Shown here: in pieces, positions 51,387 through 63,261 of the stretch
Position numbering within the stretch: the first letter of the stretch is position 1
Layout: each line of letters starts with the position of its first letter
Origin: Pilatotrama ljubarskyi
Lineage: Eukaryota; Basidiomycota; Agaricomycetes; Polyporales; Polyporaceae
Reading direction: 5' to 3'
DNA: 64,000 nt
Assembly (NCBI GenBank): GCA_022385805.1
Contig: MU277686.1
Coordinates: 358,726-422,725 of the forward strand
Program-made: the position numbers and the translations under genes
Notes under the pieces: generated by a model
What the model was told of the DNA's origin: nothing
Database searches by the model: none
The model's input: the letters and a program-made list of their open reading frames with translations, nothing else

Positions 51387-53176
51387 TTGTAGTGCTGCCA
51401 GCTCGGAGTGTGGGGGGGAGGGAGGAGGAGAGGTAGGGAAGGGAAGGGAAGGGGAGGAGAGGGGAAGAAATGATGGGAGGACGAGGGAGGCCAGGAACGG
51501 GAGGAAAGGCAAAAGGCGCGTCTATTTGATGCAGCAGATGACCGGCTGGCTATGATCTGCCCAGCACCGATGCTCAAGAGCACAGCCGCGTCGGTCGGCT
51601 GTTCCGTCGCGGACTCTGGACGCGCGCGGGGCGATGTCGTGCGCGAGTCTGGGGGTGAGCAGGAGATGGTGGTGGTCGAGAGGAGGAGAGGAAGAGAGGG
51701 GGACGGCGGCGACCACTCTCACAGATCCGGATCGGGTCCCACGGCGTACGCGCTCTCTCGCTCGCTCGCTGTCCCATGACCGCCGCGTTCAATGCCCGCA
51801 CGGCGTCGTGCACGCTGCTGCTCTCACCGCGTCCAGCTCTGCTTCGCCTGCGACGTGCGAGCGAGCGCGAGGAGTCGCTGCGGGCGGACTCGTGCTGCGA
51901 TGCGCTGTCCGTGTGTTTCGGTCCTTCCTCTTATGGACTAGCGCCGCCCAAAAGGGGGCAGCACTGCACCCGAGCCCCGCGCCTCCGCCGCCCCCGCTCA
52001 ATCGTTTCTCCTCGGAAACGGCCAGTCCTCGTCCTCGTGGCGTCCGGCGACCATCCCTCCTCCTCCAACGCAACGCCATCGCCAACGGCGACACCGACTG
52101 TTGCCCTCCTCGTCCTCGTCGGGCCACCCGTGGGCGTGACAACGTCTCCTTCCGCCCCGTCCCCCTCGCCCTGGTTGCCCGAACATACCGTATCCCCAGC
52201 GCCCTGAGCTAACGTCCTTCGGTCAATACGCACCCGCGATAGCCTCTGCTCACGATCCGTGCCTGGACGCGGAGGTCCATGACCCCATCTGCTCTTGGCC
52301 CCCGGCCCATCCTTGTCCCGCCCCTCCCCGACGCCGGCCCCGCCACGTCCCGCACGGCGCTCCCCGCCCTCCGGCCCCGGCCCCGCCCTCCAGTATCCTC
52401 TCTCGGTCCGCGACTCCTCGATCCTACTTACAGCATCCGTTCCATCAAATCGCGATACATCCTGACTCCTGCACTTGCTCACGCACGCTCCGCCTCTTTC
52501 TCTGACAAAACTCAAAACACTCGACATCACAGGACAGTCGCTGCTGTATATACATTACACACCGCGCATGGTTCGAACGATCGAGCTTTCTATTGTACCA
52601 ACACAGCGCAAGGTCGTGATCGCTTCATACAAAACTACTCCGAGCAGGTGAGGAGCGGCAGACAACGAACACTGTACTGAACCGATGGAGGGGGATGTAC
52701 GGATATTGTATGTGTCGGGTCGGAAACTGACGTGCGTCGAGAAAGCGAGGTATCATAGATCATAGTGTCAATCACCGGTCGTCCACAATCTTCGTAGGGT
52801 AAACGGGTGCGAGTCAATCGAGTGCAGATGGCGAATGCGACAATGCGAGTATCCGGGCGGTCAACACGGACAATGGTAGGCGTAATGAGGAAGCGAAGAC
52901 CTTGTGGGGATTGTGGGAATGGGTGAGGCTCAGTCAAGATGAAAGGAGTCGACGGAGGAGAGTGCAGTGGAGAGACGCATCGAACCTGAACTGTTGCTAC
53001 ATCGCGACATTAACCATATCCGAGTCGTAACCAAGACCCCCAGGCTGTCTCAGCTATCCAATAAGCAGAGGACCATATCTGTATACGTAAATCACAAGTA
53101 CGAATGCATGACGAATCAAGAAAGGAAGAGAAAATTCACATAGCTCATGCGCCTCACTAGAACAAAAGCCGCGCAC
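51387..53176. other. Intergenic: homeodomain promoter and Wee1 3' flank
   Basis: 1.8 kb. The part nearest the homeodomain gene is GC-rich with purine/pyrimidine skew (about 51400-51520). Overlapping open frames at 51630-52530 on both strands show no family resemblance. This is probably a long regulatory region and 5' leader, as is common for fungal transcription-factor genes. Confidence 0.5.
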
Positions 53177-56100
53177 TCACGCGCCGAGCTCCATGTCCCA
53201 GTCGTCATCGGCACCGTCTTCGTCGTCGTCGACGACCAGGCTACCACCGCGACGTCCCCGGCCAAGAATGTCGTCCAGGAACCCTTCTGGAACAGCGCCG
53301 AGAGGCGACGCCCCAAACACAGGGCCCCATTGCGCCCGCATCCGTTCCATCGCCCGCCGCGCCCGGACGACGACGGGGTGCGTGTCCACCAGCGTGATGC
53401 CGATCCGGAGAGCAGGCGCTGCCCGCATCATGCTCTTCAGCAGCTCCCACAGTTCCGGGCTCGCATCCAGCTCGACCTGGCTAAAGTCCTCTCGGCGGAG
53501 CCGGTGCCAAGCTTCCCCCCTGCATGTACGTCGTCGGTTAAACAGCACTCGACACACAACGCGAAACCACTCACTGGTCAGGTACGACGATGTTCGACGC
53601 CGCCTCCAGCATCGTCATCCCCAGACTGAAGACGTCCGCAGCCTTGCCGTATCGGCCCTGCAGTACCTCAGGCGCAAGGTACAGCTTGTCTCCCTCGCGC
53701 TCGAACCCTGCCGGCTTCGCCCCAGGAATGAGCTGGGCCTCCCCTGGCGGTGTTGGCCTAGGCCACACGGAAGCCATCCCAAAGTCGCCGATCTTGAAGC
53801 GGCCCTCACCCGTCAGAAAGATGTTCGCCGGCTTCAGGTCGAGGTGTATGATGCCAGCGTCGTGGATGAAGCGCAGCCCGGCGGAGAGCTCCGCCATAAT
53901 CTTCCACACTCGTGCCTCGTCCAACCGCGGGAAGGCTCGGCCATATTCCCACAGGAAGTGCGCAAAATTGCCCAACTCGCAGAGTTCCGTCTGGATGTAC
54001 AGCGTCTCGTCCTCCTCCCAGCTGTCGACATATCCGAGGACGTTCGGGTGCCGACCAGCCGCGCGGACCGTCGGGTCCGGCGAATGGGCGGCGGCTTCGG
54101 ATAGATGCTTCAATATATCGACCTCCTCGCGAAGGCGTAAACTGTGAGATGATCTGTGTCAGACACCAGCACCCACAGAGAAGGAGACGAATAAAGAAGG
54201 AAATATTGGCGAGCACAGCGTGTTGACAGCAGGGCACACCGGCCAAAGACCACAACCAGAACGTGGTCTGATCGCGCCGAGCCACAAACGACCGCTGACT
54301 TCTTCGGAGGAAGACTCACCGATGCTTGACGCCCTCGAACCGCTTCGACTTCTTGACCGCGAAAACTGTACTGCCCCGCGACGCATCTTTGTACCGCACC
54401 TTCAGAACACGACCAAACTCTCCACTGCCGACTTCGTCAATCTCCACGAACTCGCGCGCAAAGCGACCCGGCTTCTCCTCCTCAGAGGGCGCCGGAAGAC
54501 GTCCCGGTCGCATCGCAGACTGAGGATGCGATTGACGCGCGGGGTGCGCGTGCGTGTGTGGCCTTGGAACATGCACGCCTGCGAACAATCCGGGACCAGG
54601 AGTACGGAGGTTTTGGCTGGTGCGGCGTTCGCGGGTTGGGATGAGGCTTGTCGATACGTTCTTCGAAGCGATGTTGACTGTAGGCGAATTCGTTGCGGTC
54701 GAGGTAGCTGAGGAAGACCCTGACGTCGAGCGGCTAGACGCCTCGATGCTGCGCTTGAGGGGAGAGGCTGGCGTAGGCACCCTAGGCGGCGGCAACGCCC
54801 ATTCTGCAGCAAAATTAGTTTTCTCCAGATTAGAAAATAAGTATGCACGCGCACCTTTCGGAGAAAGTCTTGTCGGCGTCGCGTTCACAGACGATGCCTC
54901 GCTCGAACTCGAGAAAGCGCCACTGCTACTCCGGCGCATCAACCAGTGTGCACGTCCGACACGCCCGTCCCCTGTTGGCCGAGCGAACGGAGGCAACGCG
55001 GACGTCGGTCGACCTAGTCCTAGGCCATCGTACTTGCCATCCTTCCTCAACGTCGGACTATCCGCCTCGTCACCATCACCATCCATCTCGCCCGGCGGTC
55101 CCATCGGTTGGCGCGCCTTCCGCATGATGCTCGCCTCCTTGATCCTTCCCATGCCAGGAAACGCCGCGGGAAGACTCTTCCGCGGCTTGCTCTTCCCCTT
55201 CCCGGCGCCGTGCCCATCCGCTCCAGTTCCGTCTTCAAAGTCCTTGAATCCGATCTTGTGCGCCACTGCACTTTGCCACGGTCGCTGCACGCCGCCAACG
55301 AGGTGTGCCGTCTTGACCTTCTTGACAGGTGTCCCGGGCACGCGCTTCGGCTCTGCGTCTCCACGAGTGGACACTGAACCGCCTGCGGCAAGTGTCTTGA
55401 GAATGAAGGCGTCTATGCTGCGGCTCACGCCTAGCTGAGAACCAAGGCTGGTCGAGCATTCGTCGTCGTGGCTAAAGATATTGACAGTGGGCCACCCGGA
55501 AGCAGGAGACGGTCCGATGCCAGGTGTCACAAGCTCATGGTCGTCGCTCGACGAGCCCATAGTGCTAACGGATGTGGAAGCGCGAGGCATCGCAGCTGTG
55601 AGAAAATCTGTGCCGTCGTCGAGCGCGATGTCTAGGTCTTCATCGCTATCATCCAGGACGACTCCAGAGTCCCGAGGGCGAAACTTCTTCGGCAGGGGGT
55701 CGAGAGTCTCCCGCTTCTGCTTCTTCTTCGGGCTTGGCGCACCACCCCTTTGTAAGCTGATGGCGAACGATGAGTCCGCGGGCCCACTGCTGAAGAACAG
55801 GTCCGCCTCATCCTCGGAGGAATCGGACTCAGGCCGCTTGCGCCCAGTGGCAGGGGGTGGCGACGATGCCGCAGCGTTAGGAGACCGGCTTGCCCATGCC
55901 CAGGCAGATGGACCGTCCGAACCGGCATAGCTATGTCGGTTGACGACCTTGGGACGTTGGGAGGAGGGAGTCGGGTCGGGACGAAGGAACAGTGGTGGCA
56001 CGGGCGAATGACTAACCGACGAGGTCCTGTTTGCCCTCTTTGCAGAGCCCTTGGTGGCCTTGGCGGCTCCGGCGTCGATAGCGGGACCGAAGAACAAAGT

Positions 56101-57444
56101 TGCGGAGCTGGAGCTCTGGAGGCGGTTGAGCGTACGGCTCGTCTGCGACTGGGTTCGGGTTCGAGGCATTGCTCCGACGGTGGGGTGCAGGCGTCGACGT
56201 GGCGAACCAGATTCGGACGATGTCGTGGAGGAGTTCGACTTGGTGCGCGTGCGCATGGTGCGGGCAGAAGGAAAGGCGACGGTGCTGGCGCTCTTGCTCT
56301 CATTTACGCGTGGGGTAGCTGTGGCCTGGAAGTCCGCGCCTATCAACTACGATGTGGCTAAACCGGGACAAAGAGGGTGGCTCACCTGATGAATAGAGAC
56401 CGCGGGCGCGCCGTGCACTGACTCGAGCAACTCTGCCGAAACGGGACGTGAGCGAGCTCGCCGCTTCGTGATGTGGCCACCTGGCGAGATGGCCTCTGCC
56501 ACCTCTGCGTCGTTAGTGAGACCCTTGCGGATGAGCACTTCGAGGCCGGGCGACTTGACTCTCGCGGCGGGCTTGACCCTGGACCGAGGCTTTATAGAGG
56601 ATAATGGTGCTGGAGAGCCGCCGGGGGTTGCCATAAACAGACGGTGCTGGTTCTCTATTGTCCGTTTCGCGTCCGGACCCGAGTCATAGCCACTCTCGTC
56701 AGCAGAGTGATCAAGATCGCGGATGCTCAACATGGTCATGGTCTCGGCTTGCTTCTTGAGATGCAGCTCGGTCTCCGCTTTCGTCTGAGGGGTTCGGCTG
56801 GAAAAGCGGGGCGCCGAGAGCGGGGCGAGACGGTCGAAGAGCATGTTGGCGGAGTCGGGCTGGCTGTGGCTGGGGAGGGCAGAGGCGACGTTGAGAGGGG
56901 TCATGGTTCGGGCACGGGAGGGCGTGGTACATATGGGCGTCGGTTTGCGCTTGGTGCCGGCGCTTGCAGCACCGGCCAGGGCGGGAGCGACGTTGAGATG
57001 TCTTGCGGATAAAGCAGCGCGATCGGGTGAGAGCTGGCGGGGGTCCTTGATTGGCGTGCGAAGGGGGGTCCGGAGGGGCGCGGGAGAGGAAGGAGGGATG
57101 ATGTGAGAAGACGACGATGAGGAGGGACCAAGGAAGAGGTCGTCTTCGTCGTCGACAGCCATGGATGCTTCCTGGTCGAGGGATGATCGGTGAGAATACG
57201 CACTGTATGCGCGCAGCGGGGACTGGAAGACGTCGTCCTGTTCTATGGGAGGAGGAATAGGCACGGCGTGGCGCCTGAGGGGGGAGGGGGTGAGCATTGG
57301 GGTGTCGAACGTGAGCGGTGAGGGTGCGTGTCTTGGGGGCGTGCTGTGGAAGAGGGGGGTGGAGGAACGGCACGAGGGAGACATGCTAGAGTCACGTTTT
57401 GATGGTCTGAAGGAGACGTAGTCGGAAGTGGGAGAGAGGAGCAT
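53177..57444 (-). CDS. Wee1-type mitotic inhibitor kinase
   Basis: This is a nuclear kinase of the Wee1/Swe1/Mik1 family, which delays mitosis by phosphorylating the tyrosine near the N-terminus of Cdk1. About 1,320 residues are read in four or five exons. The N-terminal about 900 residues are Ser/Thr/Pro-rich and disordered, with many SP/TP sites suited to Cdk control (start MLLSPTSDYVSFRPSKRDSS at 57444). The kinase domain begins FVEIDEVGSGEFGRVLKVRY and has the lysine in TVFAVKKSKRFEG. Further motifs are IIHLDLKPANIFLTG (catalytic Asp), KIGDFGMASVW and KLYLAPEVLQGRYGKAADVF. An acidic tail ends DDDWDMELGA at 53177. Catalytic residues are intact. It is longer than S. pombe Wee1, entirely in the N-terminal region. 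Confidence 0.9.
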
Positions 57445-58969
57445 AGCGAGGAAGGGCAGACAAAGGAGGGTGTGGATACGGATGGTGTGATGCGGAGCGC
57501 AATTGTCGGGTAGCAGTCGGGCAGAATGAGTCGGTTGCCGAGCCACGTGCGCTGGGACGTCGTCGAGAGGGGCGGGGACGACGAGGAGAGGGAGAGCGGG
57601 AGGGAGCGAGAGCGGGAGAGGAGGAGGAACAGGGAGGGGATTAATATCGTTAATGTCGATTTCTTTCGCGGACGACGGCGCGTGCGAACCCAAATGTCAA
57701 CATGGTCATGTGACCGCGCTAATCTTCACTCTCCGCTTCAAACGCACCGGCGCCTTTCCTTTCCGGGCACTGCCCCCGCGAGGCTACGGATCACTCTGGC
57801 ACAGTCTCAGTCCACGCACACACAAGCCCGCTCGTCTCGTGCACTTGCGTGCATGTATATGCTTCAGTTGCATGCCTGTCCGACAGCCTCACGCGCGCAT
57901 CTGGCCCTCGAATCTCCGCCCGATAACGACCCGGCCTTCGCAACGCCGTCTACTTGAACGGCAATCTCGTGCCCGCCGACGTCCACCATCGCGACGGATG
58001 TGTGTCCTTGTTTGGTCCAGTTGCTTCCTCCTCTTCTGTTCCGTCGCGGCGTCTACATCTTGGTTACATAGTGCGGCGGATTCGCCAATCAGCGTACATC
58101 TTCAATTTGGGACGCTACAGCAACACAACTTCCTCGCAGCTGGTGCTGCTCTTGCAGCTGAATCACGGTGTCCGAACGGGCTTATTCGATGCTCCACCGA
58201 TAGAATCATGTCCCTGCAAACTTGCTGAGTTCCTATCGTAAAACTCCAAGGAACTGTACACCCCTGGCTCCTGCCGAACCGTTCCCGCCCTCGTGCCGGC
58301 ACGCTAGCCTCACCAGTATTCCGAAGGTACCCTACCGTCGGCCGTCCACCGGGTCCGCCGACCGACCGCCTACGATATCGACCATGGATTTTCCACTCTT
58401 TGCAGTCTTCCGATCAGGCCCTCTCGCCTCCCTCGGCCGCTGGCACGTACAACACTCAAGACAGTAGTGACTCACACTGCCCTCTCCGCCGGTTTCCACC
58501 CCGCCACAGGAGGAGGCAGCCTTTAGAAATGACGCGGTGCTCGCGGCGCTGGCCCCGCCCTTATTTGACAGTGGCGTCCTCGTCCTCAGTGCCACCATAT
58601 TCGTCGTACGACCATCGCCACACATGTGGCTTCACTCGGCTCTCATCTTTACAAGTGCTCCAATACATCTTCCCAAGTGCCTCCTCAGCTGTTGAGTCAA
58701 CGAACCTACTTTACCATACGAGCCTCGGCATGTCACCACGGATGGGCAGCCACAGAATGCGAGAAGCTTGCACGTCGCTGCGGATACAGCCAAGACCACG
58801 TCACATGCCGCCTGCAATCCCTTGCATGCCTCCCGATAGCCCTTCTAGAGTGTATGCTCAATGTGTGCACGCCTTGTATGAGCAGGTACCGACTTCAACC
58901 AGGACGACGGGAGGCAAGGTCTGCGATACGAAGTCTGCATTTGGACATATAGAGGAATGCACCTGGTCG
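57445..58969. other. Intergenic: Wee1 promoter and Got1 3' flank
   Basis: 1.5 kb. No protein-like frame is recognised. Confidence 0.5.
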
Positions 58970-59666
58970 CTATACAACAGACGTCCTGGAACCCGCGATT
59001 CGGTCCGCGAACTACCTCACGGTGGCACGTCAGACCACGACCACAACACGCTGTAGTCAGAGGGTGGTACTCACATCGCGAATGTAGGGCAGAGTCAAGA
59101 TGTGCCCAATTCCCGGCAGTTGTCGCAGGAATGTCAATATGACTGGGAAGAAGTCCCTGATCACATACATAGTTAGACAACGAGCGCTTCTCCAGAGGAC
59201 GGGGGAAGGGGGGGGGGAGAAATGAGAAGAGGCACTCACCCAAACAGGTTCAAGAAACCAAACGTCTCTACGATGACCCCAATGAACGGCCACTTGAAGA
59301 ATACCAAGAGAATTCCACCTATGAAACACGCTGTTCCCCGCAGCTTTTGTTTCCGCGCGAAAAAGTAAAAAGTCTTGTGTGGACCGATGATGAGCGTCAG
59401 CCCTGAGATGAAGAGGATCTGGAGGAGAGTACAGGAGGAGGCCGTCAGCACGTAGTCGCAGCTCCGGATCGGAACAACATGAGACATACGTTTCCCAGAG
59501 CCAGCAGAGCACCGTCAAAGAAGAGCAGGACGCCAAGGAGCATGAACAAGCCTCCGAAGGACGTCAGGGCCACGCCGATTTCTGGTGAGGAGGATCAGGT
59601 GTGAGTACGGCGCAGACAAGATATATGCGGCATTGGTCGTGCACTTTGCGCATCCGTGAGCCACAT
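58970..59666 (-). CDS. GOT1: Vesicle-transport protein Got1
   Basis: This is a small four-helix membrane protein of early Golgi/COPII vesicles, about 138 residues. The exons give MWLTDAQ, then [80 protein letters not shown], and [18 protein letters not shown]. The last exon (about 59000-58970) adds [13 protein letters not shown] and a TAG at 58970. This matches the family's end, whereas read-through of the previous exon would give a non-family tail stopping at 59057. The length is normal for Got1. Confidence 0.93.
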
Positions 59667-60701
59667 GCTTGGGTCCCGAGGTTGGCGACCAGGTTACGAC
59701 CAGATGCACAGCGGTAGGAGAGGGTAAGAGTCGAGCTGTATAGCCAAGCTCAATGACGGCTCGGACACGGAGGACGTGTCAGTACTGCGGGTCACGTGCA
59801 CCAGACATCGTGGTGTACGCAGAGTGTTCGGACACCATCTGGAGGATGCATAATCCTTCACGTTGAGATTGAAGCTCCTGAACCGTCGCTATCATTCAAT
59901 TGCAACCAGCACCATCGCCAGGATACTGTACATCTTCGCCCGAGCCCAGCGTATGTACATTAGCGTGCCGGTGCGGCTCACGGCGCTCGACCGGCGGGCA
60001 CCGCGCGGCACGATAGAGGTATATGTACAGTACGTATATGTATGTGCATTGCGGGCCAATCGCCGTGTGATGCCGAATACTGCTGCTAAGCACCACTGCC
60101 CGCCGCCGTCGCCGCAAATGCCCTGGTCACAAACGTGGTCATGCCAAGTCCAAACGATGTTACCTCCACCGCCGCCACGTCGGATTCCAACACCCCCATT
60201 TAGCTGTTTGCCCCCGCCTATATGCGCCGCCCACCGTCCCTCCTCGCACTCCTGCAGTGCCTCTACCTCCGCGATGTTCCGTTCACCGGACCGTGTATAC
60301 CGGTGTTGACGGACGCCGACCGGAGGGGAGTAGCTCATAGAACCGAATTCTTCGTTTGTAGCAAGCATCCACGGGAGGCCCGGAATGTCGCTGGACCGCG
60401 AAAGGGAGCGTGGTATTAGGTATAGAGAGCGGAAGGGACGTGTAGCTTGCTGTCCCATGAGGTTGTACGGGGCTGCATGCACTGACAAAGTATTTGGGGA
60501 TGGCTTCAACCCGCGGGAAGGGTCCCAAGGTGGCGGTGCGGCACGTTCATACGTTTGTGAGGAGGAGCACGGCTGCGAGACCGATGTCAGAGACGAGATG
60601 ACGGAGGTGTTGACGTCGACGAAGCTAGCAGCCGCTTAGCACGTCGGTGGGGGACTATCGGGACTAACGAAGATGAGCGGGTCTGACGCCTAGCCCGGGC
60701 A
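59667..60701. other. Intergenic: Got1 promoter and Pbs2 3' flank
   Basis: About 1 kb. A 205-codon minus-strand frame here lacks an ATG at its start and resembles no family. No gene is supported. Confidence 0.5.
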
Positions 60702-62679
60702 TCACGTTGAGCCGTTCTGGGCCGCTTGCTGCTGCTGTTGTTGTTCGCGGATACGCGCGTCCCGCGCTTCGATAGCCTTGGCCACCCAGCCGGGCATATC
60801 GACTTCCCGCTTGCTATCCTCCACAAGAAATGGGTGTTGCTGAAGACGGTCGCGAGGACAGACAGCCATCAGTAACCTACTCCACTAACATTCGCAGAAG
60901 GCTTGTGCGAGTTCGTTGACTCACCAGAAGCTCCGCGTAGGTGGCTCTTCTTTCCGGAACTTTGTGTAGGCACCGAGCGACGAAGTCCTTCGAAATGTCC
61001 GAGAAGTGTTCAGGCAGCTCCGGAGGGTCCCCGTCGACGATCGCCGTCAACTGCGCGAACACATTGGCGTAGGTCTCTGGTGGGTATGGATAGTGGCCCA
61101 GCGCCATCTCGATCATAGAGAGCCCTAGGGACCATACGTCTGACGAGACGGTGTACGTTCCCAGGTTGTTCTGCGACTCGCCTCGGATACGCTCAGGCTA
61201 TCAAGAAGTCCCAATGAGTCATGGCAAACTGCGAAACGCGAGTGACCTTACAGCCATGTAGCTCTGGCACCCAATGTTCGTCTTCGCCAAAGACTTCTCC
61301 AGCTGACCTGATACGCCGAAGTCGCAGAGCTTGACTTGCCCCTTCCTGTTCATAAGCACATTCGTGGGCTTCACATCTGTGACGCACTCTGAGTACCGAT
61401 CATGAAGGCAGGGAGACCACGCCAGGGACATACCTCGGTGAATGATCTGGAGGTCGTCCTTGAGGAACTTCAGGCCTCGTACCATGCTGCCGGTGATACG
61501 AGCCAGAACATGTTCCGGCACGCCGTCTCCCTGCAACTTGTCCAACGATCCTGCGTCCATGTACTCCATGCAATAGTACACGCATCTGGACATGAGCTCG
61601 GCATATGAGCAATGCATCAACGAGATGAGGAGGAGAGCATACGCACGATTCGATGAAGAAGGCTCCATAGAACTCGACAATCTCTGGCGCGACAGCACGG
61701 TGTAGGATGTCAAGCTCCATGATGATACCGTTGAGCTTGGCCTCGTCCAGCTCTAACCGAATTTCCTAGAGATCGAGGTTGAGCAAAGCTACACGAGGCG
61801 ATGGCTTGCACGAACCTTCATCGCCATCGCGACCTTGGTCGGTTTGTGAAGCACTTTCTTGACCGTGCCATAATTGCCCTTGCCCAACTCCTCGTCAAGT
61901 TGAAGCTGATCCATGTTGATGGCGAACGATGAGCCGTTCGAAAAATCGACGCCTTGAGCGTGTAGCACGGCTTTGCCGGAGAAGTTGAGGGCGCCTGAAG
62001 GATCGCTGGGTACAAGAGTGAGGACGACATATGAGACGAGGCAGGGAAAGAGGCGTACACAATCTTGCCGAAATTGGAGAAGGGGGTGGAGAAGGAGCTT
62101 TGGGGGCCACGCCTTGGGGGTTCATCGTGCTCTTGGATGGGGCGACCACTACCGAGACCGGCGTTCTGGAGACCCATGTCCATTCCGCTAAGCTTGGGGA
62201 TGTTCTTCCCTATGCGGCGTGCGGCGAGACCGCCGAGGGTGGGTGCGCCTGGACGTCCTGGGACGGGGGCGGAAGCGGGAGCGCGGAGGCTCATGGCTGG
62301 AGAAGGAGGTGGTGGCCTGTCGGAGAGGCCGGCATTTCTGAGGGCAGCGGTGGCGGCATCGACGGAGACAGGACTGCTGCTGGGAGCGCGACTGGCGAAC
62401 TGGAGGGCGAGAGGGAGTGCGGAGGAGGCCGAAGGGGGGCGGCAAAAGGACGAAAAGGGAGATTAGGACGCGATAAGAGGAAGCATGACGATGGATACGT
62501 ACGGCAGCCATTTTGGCCTGGAGAGAGGGAGGGATGGGCGTGGACCCGATGTTCCTGTTGCGATTGTTGAGCAAGCCGGCGACTGAGCGGCTCGGGTTGG
62601 CAGAAGGGGTGCGGGCAGCAGGAATGGGGACGGGGGCGGGGCGTGTGACGGCGCCATCCTGCTGAGGAGGATTGGACAT
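60702..62679 (-). CDS. PBS2: MAP kinase kinase, Pbs2 type (HOG pathway)
   Basis: This is a dual-specificity kinase that would activate the Hog1/p38-type MAPK in osmotic and oxidative stress. About 530 residues are read in eight exons. The N-terminus is Pro/Ser-rich (MSNPPQQDGAVTRPAPVPIP). The kinase starts LQLDEELGKGNYGTVKKVLH. Further motifs are VAMAMKEIRLELDEAKLNGI, VYYCMEYMDAGSLDKLQGDG (close to the Pbs2 form), IIHRDVKPTNVLMNRKGQVK and LCDFGVSGQLEKSLAKTNIG. The last of these carries the Ser/Thr activation sites. YANVFAQLTAIVDGDPPELP is also Pbs2-like. A short tail holds a run of six Gln. The assignment to Pbs2 rather than Ste7 or Mkk1 rests on these motifs. Confidence 0.9.
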
Positions 62680-63261
62680 GGTGGGGGGAAGACGGAGGGT
62701 GAGTGAGGAAAGAGGGGGAGGAGGAGAGGGAAGGACGAAGACGGAGGAGGAGAGGGAGGCGGAAGAGGAGGCGGCGGCGGAGAAGGAGGAGGAGGAGGAG
62801 GAGACGACGGCCGGGGAACGGAGAGGGCGAGCGAGCGAGGGAAACGAAAAGGAAACGGTAAAGCTTGGCGGTATAAGTACGGGTAAGTACCAGCTTGTAT
62901 GCAAATGGTGGGAGTAATAGCTGGCTCAATGACATCACTGCGCTCGACTAGTAGCCAGGTAAGAGCGCGGTTGTTATCTGCCCGGGCCATCTCTCTCTGC
63001 TGCACTCGACTCCACCGCCTGCGCACCCGCCGTCGTCGCTCCAAGGCCATCCAACGTGGATTCCCTCAGGCGCATCGCTGCGCTCCCCTCGCCCATCCTG
63101 TTCTCCCCCGTCCACCTCGGTGTGTTCTCCTGTTCCGTCGTCGTTTGCCACGCCGCTCACCCGTCGCCCCAGCCTTCGTCCCCTTCATCCTCGTATTTGC
63201 CCGTCTCCTATACGTGCAGGCCAAGCGCATCCTCGCATCAAACGCAAAGCACGGCAAGCAC
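62680..63261. other. Divergent promoter region (Pbs2 / BAG gene)
   Basis: About 0.6 kb. The stretch nearest Pbs2 (62680-62830) is a purine-rich plus-strand tract (GAGGA repeats), probably a promoter/leader. The part at about 63165-63260 is open in the BAG-gene frame, encodes a hydrophobic segment (VPFILVFARLLYVQAKRIL), and may be the true N-terminus. Confidence 0.45.

Noticed and set aside
51634..52530. Open frames of 130-200 codons on both strands
   Set aside because: These are mirror frames in GC-rich sequence without family resemblance, typical shadows of base composition.
57653..58228. 191-codon plus-strand frame upstream of Wee1
   Set aside because: Rich in Arg, Ser and Cys with no domain, overlapping another frame, and lying in the promoter region of the minus-strand kinase gene.
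59892..60509. 205-codon minus-strand open frame
   Set aside because: Its first codon is not ATG, the composition shifts along its length, and no motif or family resemblance is visible.
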